In this document: positions 45,736-55,506 of the stretch, piece after piece
How positions within the stretch are numbered: position 1 is the first letter of the stretch
Layout of the letters: every line of letters begins with the position of its first letter
NCBI RefSeq assembly: GCF_000186865.1
Contig: NW_008705578.1
Coordinates: forward strand, 591,300-655,299
Origin: Aureococcus anophagefferens
Lineage: Eukaryota > Sar > Pelagophyceae > Pelagomonadales > Pelagomonadaceae
DNA length: 64,000 nucleotides
Reading direction: 5' to 3'
Notes under the pieces: generated by a model
Told to the model about the DNA's origin: nothing
Database searches by the model: none
What the model saw: the letters and a program-made list of their open reading frames with translations, nothing else
Made by a program: the position numbers and the translations under genes

Positions 45736-46373
45736 CTAGTTGGCCTGGGCCTCGAAGTCCTCGACGAGCTCGGGGATGTCGCCGTCGTCGGAGTCGGAGT
45801 CGTCGGAGCCCTCGAGGTTCGACCGGTTCGGGTCGGCCATCTGGCCCATGGACATGCCCGTCGCGCCCATCATCTCCTGGATCTTCTTGATGGCGGGCTC
45901 GTTCTCCGGGCCGAGCTGGGACATGATGCCCGGCATGAGCTGCTCGAGGCGCTTCGTGTCCGTCGCGCCGCTCACGACGAACGTGTTCGCGCCGATGGAC
46001 GCCTGGACGCGCGGCTGGCCGAAGTGGATGACCTCGCCCTCCTTGGTGAACCTAGGACGGGAGATGGCGTGTTTTTTTTTCCGAAGTTTTTCGGCCGCTT
46101 CCGGCGAGCGGGCGGGGAGCGTCGGCGGCCGGGTCGCGCGGAATCGACGCCGGGTCCGCGCATGTTCACCTCCTGGATGTCGGGGATGGCCGTGCAGCCG
46201 AGCTTCTTGAGCGTCGCGCCGATCTTCTTGTCGTCGGACGACGCCGTCTTGTGCATCGTCTTCTTCTTCCGGCGGGCCGTGCCCTTGCCGCCGGTGCGCG
46301 AGTCGGCGGCGACGCCGCCGAAGCGGCGCGCGATCATCTTCTCGCGGGCCTCCTTGATGTCCATGGCGGGCAT
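45736..46373 (-). CDS. BTF3 / nascent-polypeptide-associated complex beta subunit
   Basis: The exons on the minus strand are 46373-46162 and 46051-45736; together they encode 175 residues. The N-terminus [17 protein letters not shown] leads to [17 protein letters not shown], the ribosome-binding signature of NAC-beta, then the NAC fold ([41 protein letters not shown] read across the splice, [20 protein letters not shown]). The conserved EVNMF spans the junction, which fixes the splice as AT|G with a GC donor. NAC shields nascent chains at the ribosome exit. The C-terminal acidic tail is as in other algae. Confidence 0.92.
46052..46161 (-). other. 110-nt GC-AG intron in BTF3
   Basis: The donor is AACAT|GCGCGG and the acceptor CGTCCTAG|G. 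It contains an A-run (minus strand) before the acceptor. The donor is fixed by the invariant EVNMF sequence, leaving no GT alternative in phase. Confidence 0.85.
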
Positions 46374-47242
46374 TGACGCCGGGGGCGCGACCTGTGGGGC
46401 GTCGGGTGGGTTTAGGGGGTCTGTGGGTCCGCGGGGGTTTTTATATTTTGGCTCTCGCCACAAAGGGAGAGCGTCTCGCCGTCGTCGGGGCGTGGTATCG
46501 TCGCCCCGGGGCGGGAAGCGTCGAGGCGTCGGACGAGGTTCGTCGGAGGGCGTGTGGCGCGGGGTGACGCGTGGGTATGCTTTCAGATGGCGGGCACGGG
46601 ACGGCGACGCAGCTCGAGGTCGAGACTTGGCTCGTCGAGCTGATCAGCGACCCGGCTAATTTTTAACTAGGATAGCCTGACCGGATTGATCGTCGCACGC
46701 GCGTCAGGCGTCGGCTTACTGGCAAAGAGCCAAAAGACGCTATGCATGTCACCATTAAGTCGTACAGCGTCGCCCCATACGCGTCGTCGGAGGAAGAGCC
46801 GGTCCCCGAGTCGGAACGATCACGCGATCCAGTAGTCGACATCGAACGCGTGCGCCGAGCTGGATCGTGTACTTCTTGGAGCTGCGACAGCGGCGCCACC
46901 CGTAGTACCCGGTGTTCCCAGCTCCCATCTCGTACGAGGGCATCGTCTTCGGTACTTGAAGAGGCGCATGAGCTCGCCGCCGGTCATATCGAACGTGTAG
47001 TCCCCGCCCAGCGGGACGAAGTCATGCTCGAAAAGCACGCCAGCAGCGACCAGCGGCGCGATGCGCGCGTCGGGCAACTGGACGTTGCTGTCGCAACCTT
47101 AAAGCCACCACCGGAGTACCGGATGACGGACCTTGTGTTTGACGACTCGACGGATGGCACCGACGGCGTCCGCGACATCGCCCGGCGCCTGGCTCCGGAC
47201 TACGACGGTCCCGGCCTCGGCCCACGCACCAATTACCCCTCC
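46374..47242. other. Intergenic region of 869 bases with a possible degraded gene
   Basis: The region lies upstream of BTF3 and holds no intact gene. On the minus strand, 47094-46920 reads as a well-formed peptide (LVAAGVLFEHDFVPLGGDYTF followed by GGELMRLFKY) that then loses frame. GC and third-position bias are lower than nearby exons. Bases 46374-46570 are probably the BTF3 promoter. Confidence 0.4.
46920..47094 (-). pseudogene. Possible gene fragment, unidentified
   Basis: The minus-strand fragment includes PDARIAPLVAAGVLFEHDF and TGGELMRLFKY, residue patterns too ordered for random sequence and faintly like 2-oxoglutarate oxygenase segments. A preceding segment (RYSGGGFKVATAT) and a following one (YYGWRRCRSSKKYTIQ) lie in other frames. 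It could be a broken gene or one with tiny introns. Confidence 0.3.
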
Positions 47243-48102
47243 CTAGAGGCTCGCCGCGTCGTCGGCGACGACGATGGTGTAGCCGTCGGGGTCCGCGAGC
47301 GTCGCGGTGCCGTCCGCCTGGCCGGCGACGGTGCCGCCGCAGATGCCCGCGCGGATGGCGCAGGCCTTGGCGTCGGCGACGACGGCGAGGGACACGTCCG
47401 GGTCGACCTTGTCGTTGTTGTAGTTGTAGCGGAGCTCGACGCGCGGCGCGCCGGACGCGCCGCCCTCGGGGCCGTCCGTCGCGTCCGAGAAGCCCACGAA
47501 GCCCGACATGGCCGCCGCGTGGGGCAGGAGCGCGCGCTTGCGCAGCAACGTCATGCCCAGGGCCGTCGTGTAGAACTCGATGGACGCGTCGAGGTCCTTG
47601 ACGAGGAGCACGACCTTCGGCGCGGGGCTCGACGGCGCGGGCGCGTCGACGGCCGCCGTCGCCCAGACCGTGTAGCCCGCCGGGTCCTCGAGCTCGGCGA
47701 CGTCGACGAGCGTCTCGAGCTCCGGGTCCTCGTCGGGCACCATGGACGCCACGAGGTCCAGCTGCTTGCGCTCGCCGCCGACGCCGTCGAGCGCCGGCGC
47801 GTCCGCGACCTCGACGCCGACGCCGAGGCAGCCGAACTTGGACTTGGTCCCGTCGGCGGAGAAGCGCAGGCGGAAGTCCTCGGCGAAGACGACGTCGCCG
47901 CCGTCCGATTCGACCTTGAACGTGTCCGCGTACCACCTAAATCGCGGCCGCTCAAGCGGTAAAGCGTCGTAAGGACGCCGGGTTGTCGCTTCGCCGTCGT
48001 TTTCGCGTCGCTGGCGACGAGCGTCGCGGCGCGCAGGGACGGCGCCAGTCCCGCCGCGGGCACGAGCAAAAGCAGCCAGGCGATGGGAGATTGCAGTGCC
48101 AT
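47243..48102 (-). CDS. VOC (glyoxalase-fold) protein with signal peptide, two exons
   Basis: The exons are 48102-47990 and 47936-47243, giving 268 residues. Exon 1 encodes a signal peptide (MALQSPIAWLLLLVPAAGLA) and exon 2 two VOC half-modules: WYADTFKVESDGGDVVFAEDF...DPAGYTVWA, and VVLLVKDLDASIEFYTTALGM...VELRYNYNNDKVD...LADPDGYTIVV. The second closely follows glyoxalase I/dioxygenase architecture with a terminal Asp/Glu-type ligand region. The splice restores frame only with a GC donor in phase 2. The leader contains LAPSLRA, compatible with plastid targeting. Activity is unknown. Confidence 0.75.
47937..47989 (-). other. Inferred 53-nt GC-AG intron in the VOC gene
   Basis: The donor is GCGAA|GCGACAACC and the acceptor GATTTAG|GTGG. 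No GT donor gives the required phase 2. The join encodes TTAKWYADTFKV. Confidence 0.55.
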
Positions 48103-49038
48103 CACGCAGGACGGGCGACTGCAAGGCAGCGGCAAGGCCGCGGCAGCGATGGCCTTGTGGTTGGGGCGGACAGTGTAGCTCGGACAGAAGATAATTACCC
48201 CAAAAAATCGCCTGGGGTCTCTGTTCACGCATGAGACGCGTAGGTCGACTTCAGTGCCCCGATCAACGTACATCTAGGTGCACCCGTAGGAAATTAATAA
48301 ATAAAGATCAATCATCGAATTCCGGCCGGCGGAGCCAGAGTCATTAGTCGTCCATAGAGGCTGTACGTCGACCGCGCGCGCGGGCGCGGTGTCGCGGCGG
48401 TCCGCGGGCTGAAATCACGGCCAAAATTGGGTTATGGTCGTATCAAAGCAAGTTTGATGATATTCGCGCGTTAATTGCACGTTTGCGATGGCTTTTTGCG
48501 CGCGGTCGCTGGTTCGGGTCGCGAAATCGCAAGATTTAACTTCAACAAAAGTGCTGAAGTTCAACAAAAATGTTGACTTTTAAATCCAGGCTATCAGAAT
48601 CTGAGTTTTGATCGGTGCACTGGTCGACTTCCCGGGGGGGTACACCCAAGATTTTTGGCTCGATCGACGTTGGGCCGGGCCCCATGGAACATATAAAAGA
48701 AAACGCGGGTGTACCCCCCACGATTTTCAACATTTTCCAGCCTTGAACGAAATGGGATTCGTCCAGCCCCATAGGAAAAAAAACGAGGCTTCGCGAAGCC
48801 ATAACTTTACGAAATCCGGATCGATTTCCACGAACCCAGACTCTTTGATTATCAGTTAGATGCCCTCTATCCATCGCACTGGGCGGCGCCGCCAAATTCG
48901 ACGATCTACAATCGGCCGATTTTCAGTGTCCCCCCCTACTTGTGGCAATCGCGCTCCTCTCGACGCCTCGTCCACGGCCTGGCACGACGTCGTCGCGCAG
49001 CGTCCAGCGCTCCAACCGACGCAGAAACTCCTAAGACA
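48103..49038. other. AT-richer intergenic island of about 936 bases
   Basis: From about 48270 to 48850 the DNA is visibly lower in GC than anywhere else in the window. It holds a direct repeat TTCAACAAAA (48542, 48561), a 13-bp inverted repeat GGGGGGTACACCC (48635-48647) with GGGTGTACCCCCC (48707-48719), a CATATAAAAG motif inside it, and a 14-bp palindrome GGCTTCGCGAAGCC at 48787-48800. No supported gene was found; it may be an old transposon. Confidence 0.5.
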
Positions 49039-50196
49039 ATGTCGTCGGCGCGCACGGGCTGCGTCGTGCTCGCCGGCGGGCGGGGCGCCCTCGCCGGCGC
49101 GCGCCAGGAGCGCGTCGTCGGCTGCGCCCGGAAGCCCTGCGGCGGCCAGGAGTCGCCCGGCTTCGAGGGCGACATGGCGGCCTTCGTCGAGGCGAACCCC
49201 GCGGCGAGGTACCAGTGCGAGAACCGGGTGAAGAAGTGCGTCGAGTGCGGCAAGGTCTGCGCCGTGTCCATCGCCGCGTGCAACGGCTGCGGCGCGCCGC
49301 TGACGAACGTCGCCGAGTCGACGACGCACAACGTCTTCTCCGGGTTCTGCTTCGGCGTCGCCAAGGGGCCCTTCCCCTTCAAGCTGAGCCTGCGCTACGA
49401 GTCGGAGGACTGCCTCGTCTTCGACGACCCCCTCTGCATCACGCCGTGCCACGTCTGCGCGATCCCCACGGATCGCTACGTGCCGACGGCGACGAGCCTC
49501 TTCCGCGCGCCGGCGGCCGGCGCGGCGATCCTGCGGCGCCTCGAGGACCGGGCCTGGGCCGCCGTCGAGACCCAGTTCCTGGCCGACGAGCCGTGGGTCG
49601 CGAAGATCTACGGGCGGCAGAAGCCCGCGCCCGGCGCGCTGCGGACCGCGGCGATCGCGGGCTTCAACGTGCCGCCGTCCCAGTTCCAGCTCCACCTCCA
49701 GTACATGGTGCCGCCGCTGCTGCCCCAGCAGCTCCAGATGTACCGCGCGGGGAACCACTACACGAAGGAGCGCTTCTTCCCTCTGGCGTACGTGCTCGAC
49801 GCGCTCGACGCGCTCGCGGCCAAGGGCGAGGCCTTTGAGGATGCCGACGGCTTCGACGGGCCCACGCTCATCGAGCGCGTCGCGGCGGCGACGGGCGTCG
49901 ACTACGACGCCGCGTGGACCGCCGCGTACGGCGCGGTCCAGGAGAGCCAGGACGCGCTCGCGTCCTGGGACCCGACGGACTTCCGCTACGTCGTCGGCGA
50001 CGCGTCGGGCGCCGTCGACTCGACGATCTCCGAGAGCGGCGTCGTCGCCGACTTCAAGCTGACCGAGGGCGTCGAGCGGCCCCACGCGGGCGACCTGTCG
50101 CTCCGCGACAAGATGGCCCTCGCGAACTACGACCGGGACGGCGTCTACTCGCGCTTCCCGAAGGCCGCGCCCCTGCCGACCATCGTCGACCCCTAG
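49039..50196 (+). CDS. HIT-like protein with N-terminal zinc-ribbon-like region
   Basis: The protein has 385 residues. The N-terminus has CENRVKKCVECGKVC and CNGCGAPL, a zinc-ribbon-like pair. The middle has CLVFDDPLCITPCHVCAIPT, resembling the strand-loop of histidine-triad proteins, and later PPSQFQLHLQYMVPPLLP, where HIT proteins have their His-x-His triad; only one His is kept, so catalysis is doubtful. The tail region (SLRDKMALANYDRDGVYSRFPKAAPLP) is conserved-looking. Similar zinc-plus-HIT-like proteins occur in protists. The nucleotide-hydrolase assignment is tentative. Confidence 0.65.
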   Translation: MSSARTGCVVLAGGRGALAGARQERVVGCARKPCGGQESPGFEGDMAAFVEANPAARYQCENRVKKCVECGKVCAVSIAACNGCGAPLTNVAESTTHNVFSGFCFGVAKGPFPFKLSLRYESEDCLVFDDPLCITPCHVCAIPTDRYVPTATSLFRAPAAGAAILRRLEDRAWAAVETQFLADEPWVAKIYGRQKPAPGALRTAAIAGFNVPPSQFQLHLQYMVPPLLPQQLQMYRAGNHYTKERFFPLAYVLDALDALAAKGEAFEDADGFDGPTLIERVAAATGVDYDAAWTAAYGAVQESQDALASWDPTDFRYVVGDASGAVDSTISESGVVADFKLTEGVERPHAGDLSLRDKMALANYDRDGVYSRFPKAAPLPTIVDP

Positions 50197-50380
50197 GCGG
50201 TAAGGCGCGTGTTATATTCTCGCGTGGCATGAGGCCTGGCATGGTCGACCTCACTATTCATCGAGATCGAAAGGTTGAAGGTGCAAGAGCTCTTGAAACA
50301 ACCGAGACAACGCGGCCTCTCGGCGCGAACGACGACGCCGCGCGGCGGGGCAGCCTCCGCCGGCGGCGCTCCGTGCGACG

Positions 50381-51460
50381 ATGGCCTTCGCCGGGTCGAC
50401 GTACGAGCCCGAGGGCCGCGGGCGCCTCGCCTACGACGGCTTCATGACGGTGCACACGGCCGACGAGGGCCGGTGCCACATCGACCCCAAGCTCCAGCCC
50501 GTCTACACGCCCGGGCCGGCGGCGCACTACGACCTGCAGGCGAAGCGCCACGTCAAGGGCATGGGCTTCGGGTCGTCGACGAGCAGCCGCTTCGAGTTCA
50601 ACGACACGCGGAGCCGGCGGCGGCGCGACGAGTCGCGGCCGAGCACGACGGGCGGCTCCGCGGCGAGCGGCCGCGGCGGCTCCTACCGGGGCCGCACGGG
50701 CGCGACCTGGGGCAGCGGGTCCCTGGGCCTCGACCGGCCGTCGACGTCCGACGCCACGGTGCTCACGAAGCGCGGCAGCTTCGGCGCGTCGCGGCCGAGC
50801 ACGTCGGACGGCGCGCCCAAAAAGTACTGGACCTTCGGGGACGGCAAGAGCGGCCGGCCGCGGCCCGGCGACCACGGCATCCTCTTCGGCTTCTCGAGCG
50901 CGCGGAGCGCCCGGGCGCGGAGCCGGAGCGACTCGACGTTCGGCGACGGGTCCACCGTGCTGACGCCGCCGCCGCCGACGCCCGCGCCGAGCCTCTTCAG
51001 CTCGTCGCAGCGCTACAGTCCCGTGCAGTGGCGGTCCGTGGAGAAGAGCTCCATCGCGCTCAAGGGCCGCGGCGCCGACTCGCCGGGGCCCAAGTACTTC
51101 CCGCCGGTGCAGGACCTGCACCACCTCGTCGACGTCAACTTCACGGACTCCGCGCGGTTCCAGGGCCGGGACTACTACATCCCCGCGTCCCACAGCCCGG
51201 GTCCGCCGGAGACCGTGCCGCCCGACGACCTCACGCGCGACCACCGCCACGACCGCAAGCTCACGGACGGCGGCAGGCACGAGAACGGCTCCATCTTCGG
51301 CTTCGTGAAGCACCACCTCAGCCCGGGGCCCGTCTACGCGCCCTGGGACTCGTTCCCGAAGAACCGGACCTCCATGAAGAGCCACCACGCCTGCGCCCAG
51401 CGGCCCCGGGTCATCGGCGTCCCCGTCAAGAAGGCGCCGGGCGTCGACTGGATCCACTAA
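50381..51460 (+). CDS. SHIPPO (SPGP)-repeat flagellar protein
   Basis: The protein has 359 residues. Repeats typical of STPGR/SHIPPO proteins include YTPGPAAHY, DSPGPKYFPP, HSPGPPETV and LSPGPVYAP, separated by Ser/Arg/Gly-rich linkers with RPSTS(D)A(T) repeats. Such proteins (ODF3/CFAP-type) are microtubule inner proteins or axonemal components. This fits an organism with a flagellated stage. The repeat motifs are clear; the exact orthologue is not identifiable by eye. The ATG follows a leader with no in-frame alternative of better context. Confidence 0.8.
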   Translation: MAFAGSTYEPEGRGRLAYDGFMTVHTADEGRCHIDPKLQPVYTPGPAAHYDLQAKRHVKGMGFGSSTSSRFEFNDTRSRRRRDESRPSTTGGSAASGRGGSYRGRTGATWGSGSLGLDRPSTSDATVLTKRGSFGASRPSTSDGAPKKYWTFGDGKSGRPRPGDHGILFGFSSARSARARSRSDSTFGDGSTVLTPPPPTPAPSLFSSSQRYSPVQWRSVEKSSIALKGRGADSPGPKYFPPVQDLHHLVDVNFTDSARFQGRDYYIPASHSPGPPETVPPDDLTRDHRHDRKLTDGGRHENGSIFGFVKHHLSPGPVYAPWDSFPKNRTSMKSHHACAQRPRVIGVPVKKAPGVDWIH

Positions 51461-51691
51461 CGACTTCGCTTCGCACGGGGGTCCTCGTCGCTGCGTCGTC
51501 GTCTGCGGTCGTCGTGTGGAGGCGTGCGGCGCGCGGAGGGCGCTTGGAGGGCTCAGGGCTGCGGAGATGCTGCGGCGCGACTGCAGAGGCGTACGGCCAA
51601 TCATCGAGCAACAGCCGACGTCCGAGGTCGCGAGGGCCGCCGCCGCCGCGATCGACGAGTGCGCGCCGCCGCTGCCGCGACCTCCGACACG

Positions 51692-53527
51692 ATGGACGTG
51701 CGCAAGAGCCAGCGCCTCGCCGTGGAGCGCATGCTCGCCCTGTCGAGCGACGAGGACGCGAGCGCCGAGGCGGGCCCCGTGGACTGGAAGGTGCTCATCC
51801 TCGACGAGCCCTGCCGCCTCATCCTCGCGCCGCTCATCTCCGTCAACGAGCTGCGGAAGCGGGGCGTGACGCTCCACGCGCCGCTCGAGAGCGACCGCGA
51901 CGCTTTGGACGACGTCGCGGCGGTCTACCTCTGCCGGCCGACGGAGGCGAACGCCGCGCGCGTCGCCAGGGACTGCGCCGCGGGCCTCTACGGCGCGTGC
52001 TACGTGAACTGGTCGACGCGCGTGGACCGGCGCGTGCTCGAGGGCCTCGCGCGCGAGCTCGCGGCGGCGCCGACGGCGGCGCCCGCCGAGGACCGCGTCG
52101 CGGCGGTCTGGGACCGCCACGTCGACTTTGTCGCCTTGGAGCCGCGGCTCTTCGCGCTCGGCGCGAAGCGGGCCTTCGCCGAGTGGCACGGGCCCGGCGG
52201 CGACGCGGCGAAGCGGCGCGACGCCCTGGCGACGAGGCTCGCGGCGGGCCTCTTCTGCGTCTGCGCGACGGCCGGCGCGGCCGCGCCCGTGCTCCGGTGC
52301 GCCGCCGGCGGCGCGGCCGAGGCCGTGGCCCGCAAGCTCCACGCGCTCTTGGCCGACGAGTGGCGGCGCCGCGGCGCCGCGGGCGGCGGCGACGGCGCGC
52401 GGAAGCGGCCGCTCCTCGTGTTGCTGGACCGCCACTGCGACTTGGCGACGCCCTTGCGCCACACGGAGACGTACCAGGCCTTGGTCGACGACGTGCTGGA
52501 CCACGAGGCGAACGTCGCGTCCTTCGCCGATGAATCCGGGGCCAAGAAGGTCGACCTGCGCGTCGACGAGGACGGCTTCTACGGCGAGCACGCGGCGAAG
52601 TCGTTCCCGGACGTCATCGACGCGTCGGGCGAGGCGCTGGCGACGCTCCGCGCGGCGGAGAACGCGCTAAGAGCTCGCGGCGCGGGCCAGGATGCGACGG
52701 AGGCCGACGGCGACGCGGCGAAGCTCGCGGAGACCGTGGGCGAGCTGCCCGCGCTGCTCGCGCGGAAGAAGCTGCTCGAGCACCACACCGCGGTGCTCGG
52801 CGCGGTCATGAAGGCCGTCGTCGCGCGCGAGGTGCCGCGCTACTGCGAGGCCGAGGATTCGCGCGCGGCGGCGGACCAGCTCGCGGAGCTCCTGGGGCCC
52901 GCGGGCAAGGGCTCGGCGAACGACAAGCTGCGATTGTACGCGTACCACGCGCTCGAGGGCGACGCGGACGACGCGCGCGTGGCGGAGCTCCGCGCGGCGC
53001 TGGGCGACGACCCGGCGCTCGCGCGGGGGCTCGCGGGCATCGACTACGCGCGGGGGCTCGGGGGCGCGCACGCGGCCGGGCCCGCGCGCGAGGCGCCGCC
53101 GGCGGTCGAGGACGACGCGTTCAAGGCCTTGCTGCAGAAGGCCCACGCGGGCACGAAGCACCTGGTGACCAAGGCGGCGAAGAACGTCGGGAACCTCTTC
53201 AAATCCTCCGAGACCTACGCGGCCAAGGTGCTCTCGAACCTCTTCGAGGCGCGGCCGAACACGGAGCACGACTCGTGGCTCGAGCTCGACGCGAAGCTCG
53301 CGCCGTCCTACTACGCTTCCGGTAAAGCCGGCGGTCCGGGCGCCGCCGCCGACGCGCCCCTCGACGCCATCGTCTTCGTCGTCGGCCCGGGCTGCTACGC
53401 GGAGCACCACGCGCTCCAGCGGACCTTCGCGGACGGGCCCCGCACCGTCGTCTACGGCGCGGCGGACCTCCTCAACGCCGACGCGCTCCTCGACGAGCTC
53501 GCGGACCTCGCGGCGGCGAGCGCCTAG
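51692..53527 (+). CDS. SLY1 / Sec1-Munc18 family vesicle-fusion protein
   Basis: The protein has 611 residues, the length expected of SLY1/SCFD1. Landmarks are LILDEPCRLILAPLISVNELRKRGVTLH (start of domain 1), VYLCRPTE, YGACYVNWST, FVALEPRLF, PLLVLLDRHCDLATPLRHTETYQALVDDVL (the SM signature of domain 3a), KKLLEHHTAVLGAVMKAV, and the C-terminal IVFVVGPGCYAEHHAL. SM proteins bind syntaxins; SLY1 acts at ER-Golgi steps. The start is at MDVRKSQR after a CA-rich leader; upstream in-frame sequence is poor. It is convergent with the next gene. Confidence 0.92.
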   Translation: MDVRKSQRLAVERMLALSSDEDASAEAGPVDWKVLILDEPCRLILAPLISVNELRKRGVTLHAPLESDRDALDDVAAVYLCRPTEANAARVARDCAAGLYGACYVNWSTRVDRRVLEGLARELAAAPTAAPAEDRVAAVWDRHVDFVALEPRLFALGAKRAFAEWHGPGGDAAKRRDALATRLAAGLFCVCATAGAAAPVLRCAAGGAAEAVARKLHALLADEWRRRGAAGGGDGARKRPLLVLLDRHCDLATPLRHTETYQALVDDVLDHEANVASFADESGAKKVDLRVDEDGFYGEHAAKSFPDVIDASGEALATLRAAENALRARGAGQDATEADGDAAKLAETVGELPALLARKKLLEHHTAVLGAVMKAVVAREVPRYCEAEDSRAAADQLAELLGPAGKGSANDKLRLYAYHALEGDADDARVAELRAALGDDPALARGLAGIDYARGLGGAHAAGPAREAPPAVEDDAFKALLQKAHAGTKHLVTKAAKNVGNLFKSSETYAAKVLSNLFEARPNTEHDSWLELDAKLAPSYYASGKAGGPGAAADAPLDAIVFVVGPGCYAEHHALQRTFADGPRTVVYGAADLLNADALLDELADLAAASA

Positions 53528-53540
53528 GGGGTAGTGCGAA

Positions 53541-55246
53541 TTAAGGCGACGCGGCGCACGAGACGGCCCCGTTCTTCTTGACGAGCGTGTACCGCCCCTT
53601 GGCCTTCAGGGCGCGCATCGTCTCCTTGAGCGCGTCGTTGAAGGCGGGCAGCCCGCCGAAGCCGGCCTCGACGATGGCCAGCAACCGGTCGCGCTGGACC
53701 GCGTCGTAGCACGACGCGCGCGCGACGTCGAAGCGCTCGAACTGCTGCTCGAAGAAGGCCTTGACGCGCCCGGGCTCGTCGAGGGGCGGCTCCTCGGGCG
53801 GCGCCTCGAGCGCGCCCCGCTGCCGCGACGGCGTCCGGAAGAAGCCGAGCGACGGCGTCCGCGCGCTCGGGGGCCGCGCGGGCCTCGCGCCGTCGGGCGC
53901 GATGAAGAAGAGCTCGACGTCGTCGACGCGGCCGCCCATCTGGATGAAGACGAACAGTTCCAGCATGCACCAGAGCCGCTCGAGGTACGTCTCCCCGCAC
54001 AAGATGAAGAGCTGGTTGCAGCCCGCGAGGAAGAGGGGCAGGCACATCAAATTCTCCTCGATGCTCCGCTGGTCGATGCAGAACTTGTCGAGCCAGATGA
54101 CCGGGTCGCGCTTGTGCTCCTCGCGGAAGCGCGCGCGCGCCTCCTGGAGCGCGTCGTACTTGGCGTCCGCGTCCTCGCGCCAGCTGTGGCTCACGAACCA
54201 GTCGACCTGGCCGTACTCGGCCGGTTTCGCGAGCTTGAAGAGCTCCGGGTCCGGCGTCGATTTCTGGATGTGCGCCAGCTCCACCCGCGCGACGTCGACG
54301 CCGAAGAACTTCGACCTCGCGACCAACTTTCACCTCGTCGACGTCGTGGTCGCCGAGCAGCGCCGCGACGCCCGCGGCCGACGAGATCTGGCCGCCGCGC
54401 GCGAGGAGCGCGCTGTGCGCTCGCTGGCGGAACGAGGGCCAGACGGCGCAGGCCCCGAAGAAGAAGTAGCTCCCGAGGATGAGCCACTCGCCGACGTGCT
54501 GGCCCGGCCGCACGCCGCCCGGCCGGACCTGGGCCGCGACGCGCTGCGCGAGCCGCGCGGCGCCGACGCCGAACCAGACGAACGCCGCGCAGTGCCAGAG
54601 GCGGTCCAGCGACGCGCGCGTCGGCAGCCACAGGGCCGACACGAGCCCGGCGACGGTCGCCAGCGTGATGGCGCCCTTGAGCCACTGGCCCGCCGCGACG
54701 ACGCCGCAGAACCACGCGGGCTTCCTCTCGAGGCACGCGCGGCCCTCGGCGCCGACGCCCGGCGTGTCGCGCGCGGCGACGACGAATAACACGAGCGACG
54801 CCAGCGTCAGGGCCACGCTGAAGAAGGCGAGGACCTGCGCGAGGCGGCTTTCGGGCGCGAAACCGGGGGGATGCGTCCGCGCCGGCGCCGCGCGCGGTAG
54901 ATCGCGCGCCGATCCGTCGGGAGCAGCGCGAGCATGAGCGCGAGCGCGCCGGGCGGCCCGCAGAAGACGGCCGCGTGGTAGAAGTCGCTGCCGACGGCGA
55001 AGCCGCCGACGTCGTTCGAGCACAGCGCGATGCCCACGACCATGAACGTGAACCTGCGGCGCGACGTCGGGGGGGGGGACGGCAGCCCCGCGCGCTCGGC
55101 GCCGGCCGCGACATGACGCCTCCGAGGCCGCCCATGGTCCCGCTGATGCGCAGCCGCACGAGGTGGCCGGCGCTCTTCGCATCCCGCAGGCGCCGCGACA
55201 GGGTGGGTTCGTTCTCTGGGATGGCGGGCAGCGGCGCGACCTTCAT
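53541..55246 (-). CDS. Multi-pass membrane protein with TIR-like (SHSW) cytosolic domain, three or four exons
   Basis: Minus-strand exons are inferred as 55246-55110, 55053-54894 and 54834 onward. GC-AG introns are 55054-55109 and 54835-54893. The N-terminal part has hydrophobic helices (FTFMVVGIALCSNDVGG, GPPGALALMLALLP, VLAFFSVALTLASLVLFVVA, WLKGAITLATVAGLVSALWL, WLILGSYFFFGACAVW). The C-terminal domain has VDWFVSHSWREDADAKYDAL, VIWLDKFCIDQRSI, CLPLFLAGCNQLFILCG and ERLWCMLELFVF, a TIR-like fold common in stramenopiles. Near 54330 the frames must shift; either a 43-nt intron (54330-54372, minus strand) or a one-base indel is needed. Signalling function is inferred. Confidence 0.72.
54835..54893 (-). 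other. Inferred 59-nt GC-AG intron
   Basis: The donor is TACCGC|GCGCGG and the acceptor TCGCGCAG|GTC, phase 0. It joins AIYR to VLAFFSVALTL. The intron is GC-rich throughout. Confidence 0.6.
55054..55109 (-). other. Inferred 56-nt GC-AG intron with C10 tract
   Basis: The donor is ATGTC|GCGGCC and the acceptor CGCCGCAG|G, phase 2. A run of ten C (minus strand, about 55069-55078) gives an acceptor-side polypyrimidine tract. It joins GVMS to FTFMVVG. Confidence 0.6.
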
Positions 55247-55506
55247 CGACGCGGTCCGCGCCGGCGGAGCAGCGGCGCGGCGACCCTAGATCATGAGGCT
55301 GCCCCTGCGGTCATGACGCATGCGTACTGCCGGCATGCGTTTCGACGGCCCGTTTCGACGACGACACGCTCGGCGGCGCCGCGCGCTGAACAACACTGTG
55401 ACGGGAAGCCTCGAATCTCGATTCTTGAAGATCCCCTCAGGCTCGCCTCGTTTTTCCACTTGTTTTTACTTGTTTTTCCCGCGCGGCAACGCGAAGCTCA
55501 CAAAGT

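Noticed and set aside
48542..48895. 117-codon minus-strand open frame in the AT-richer island
   Set aside because: No family features, mixed codon use and overlap with inverted repeats. Not enough to call a gene.
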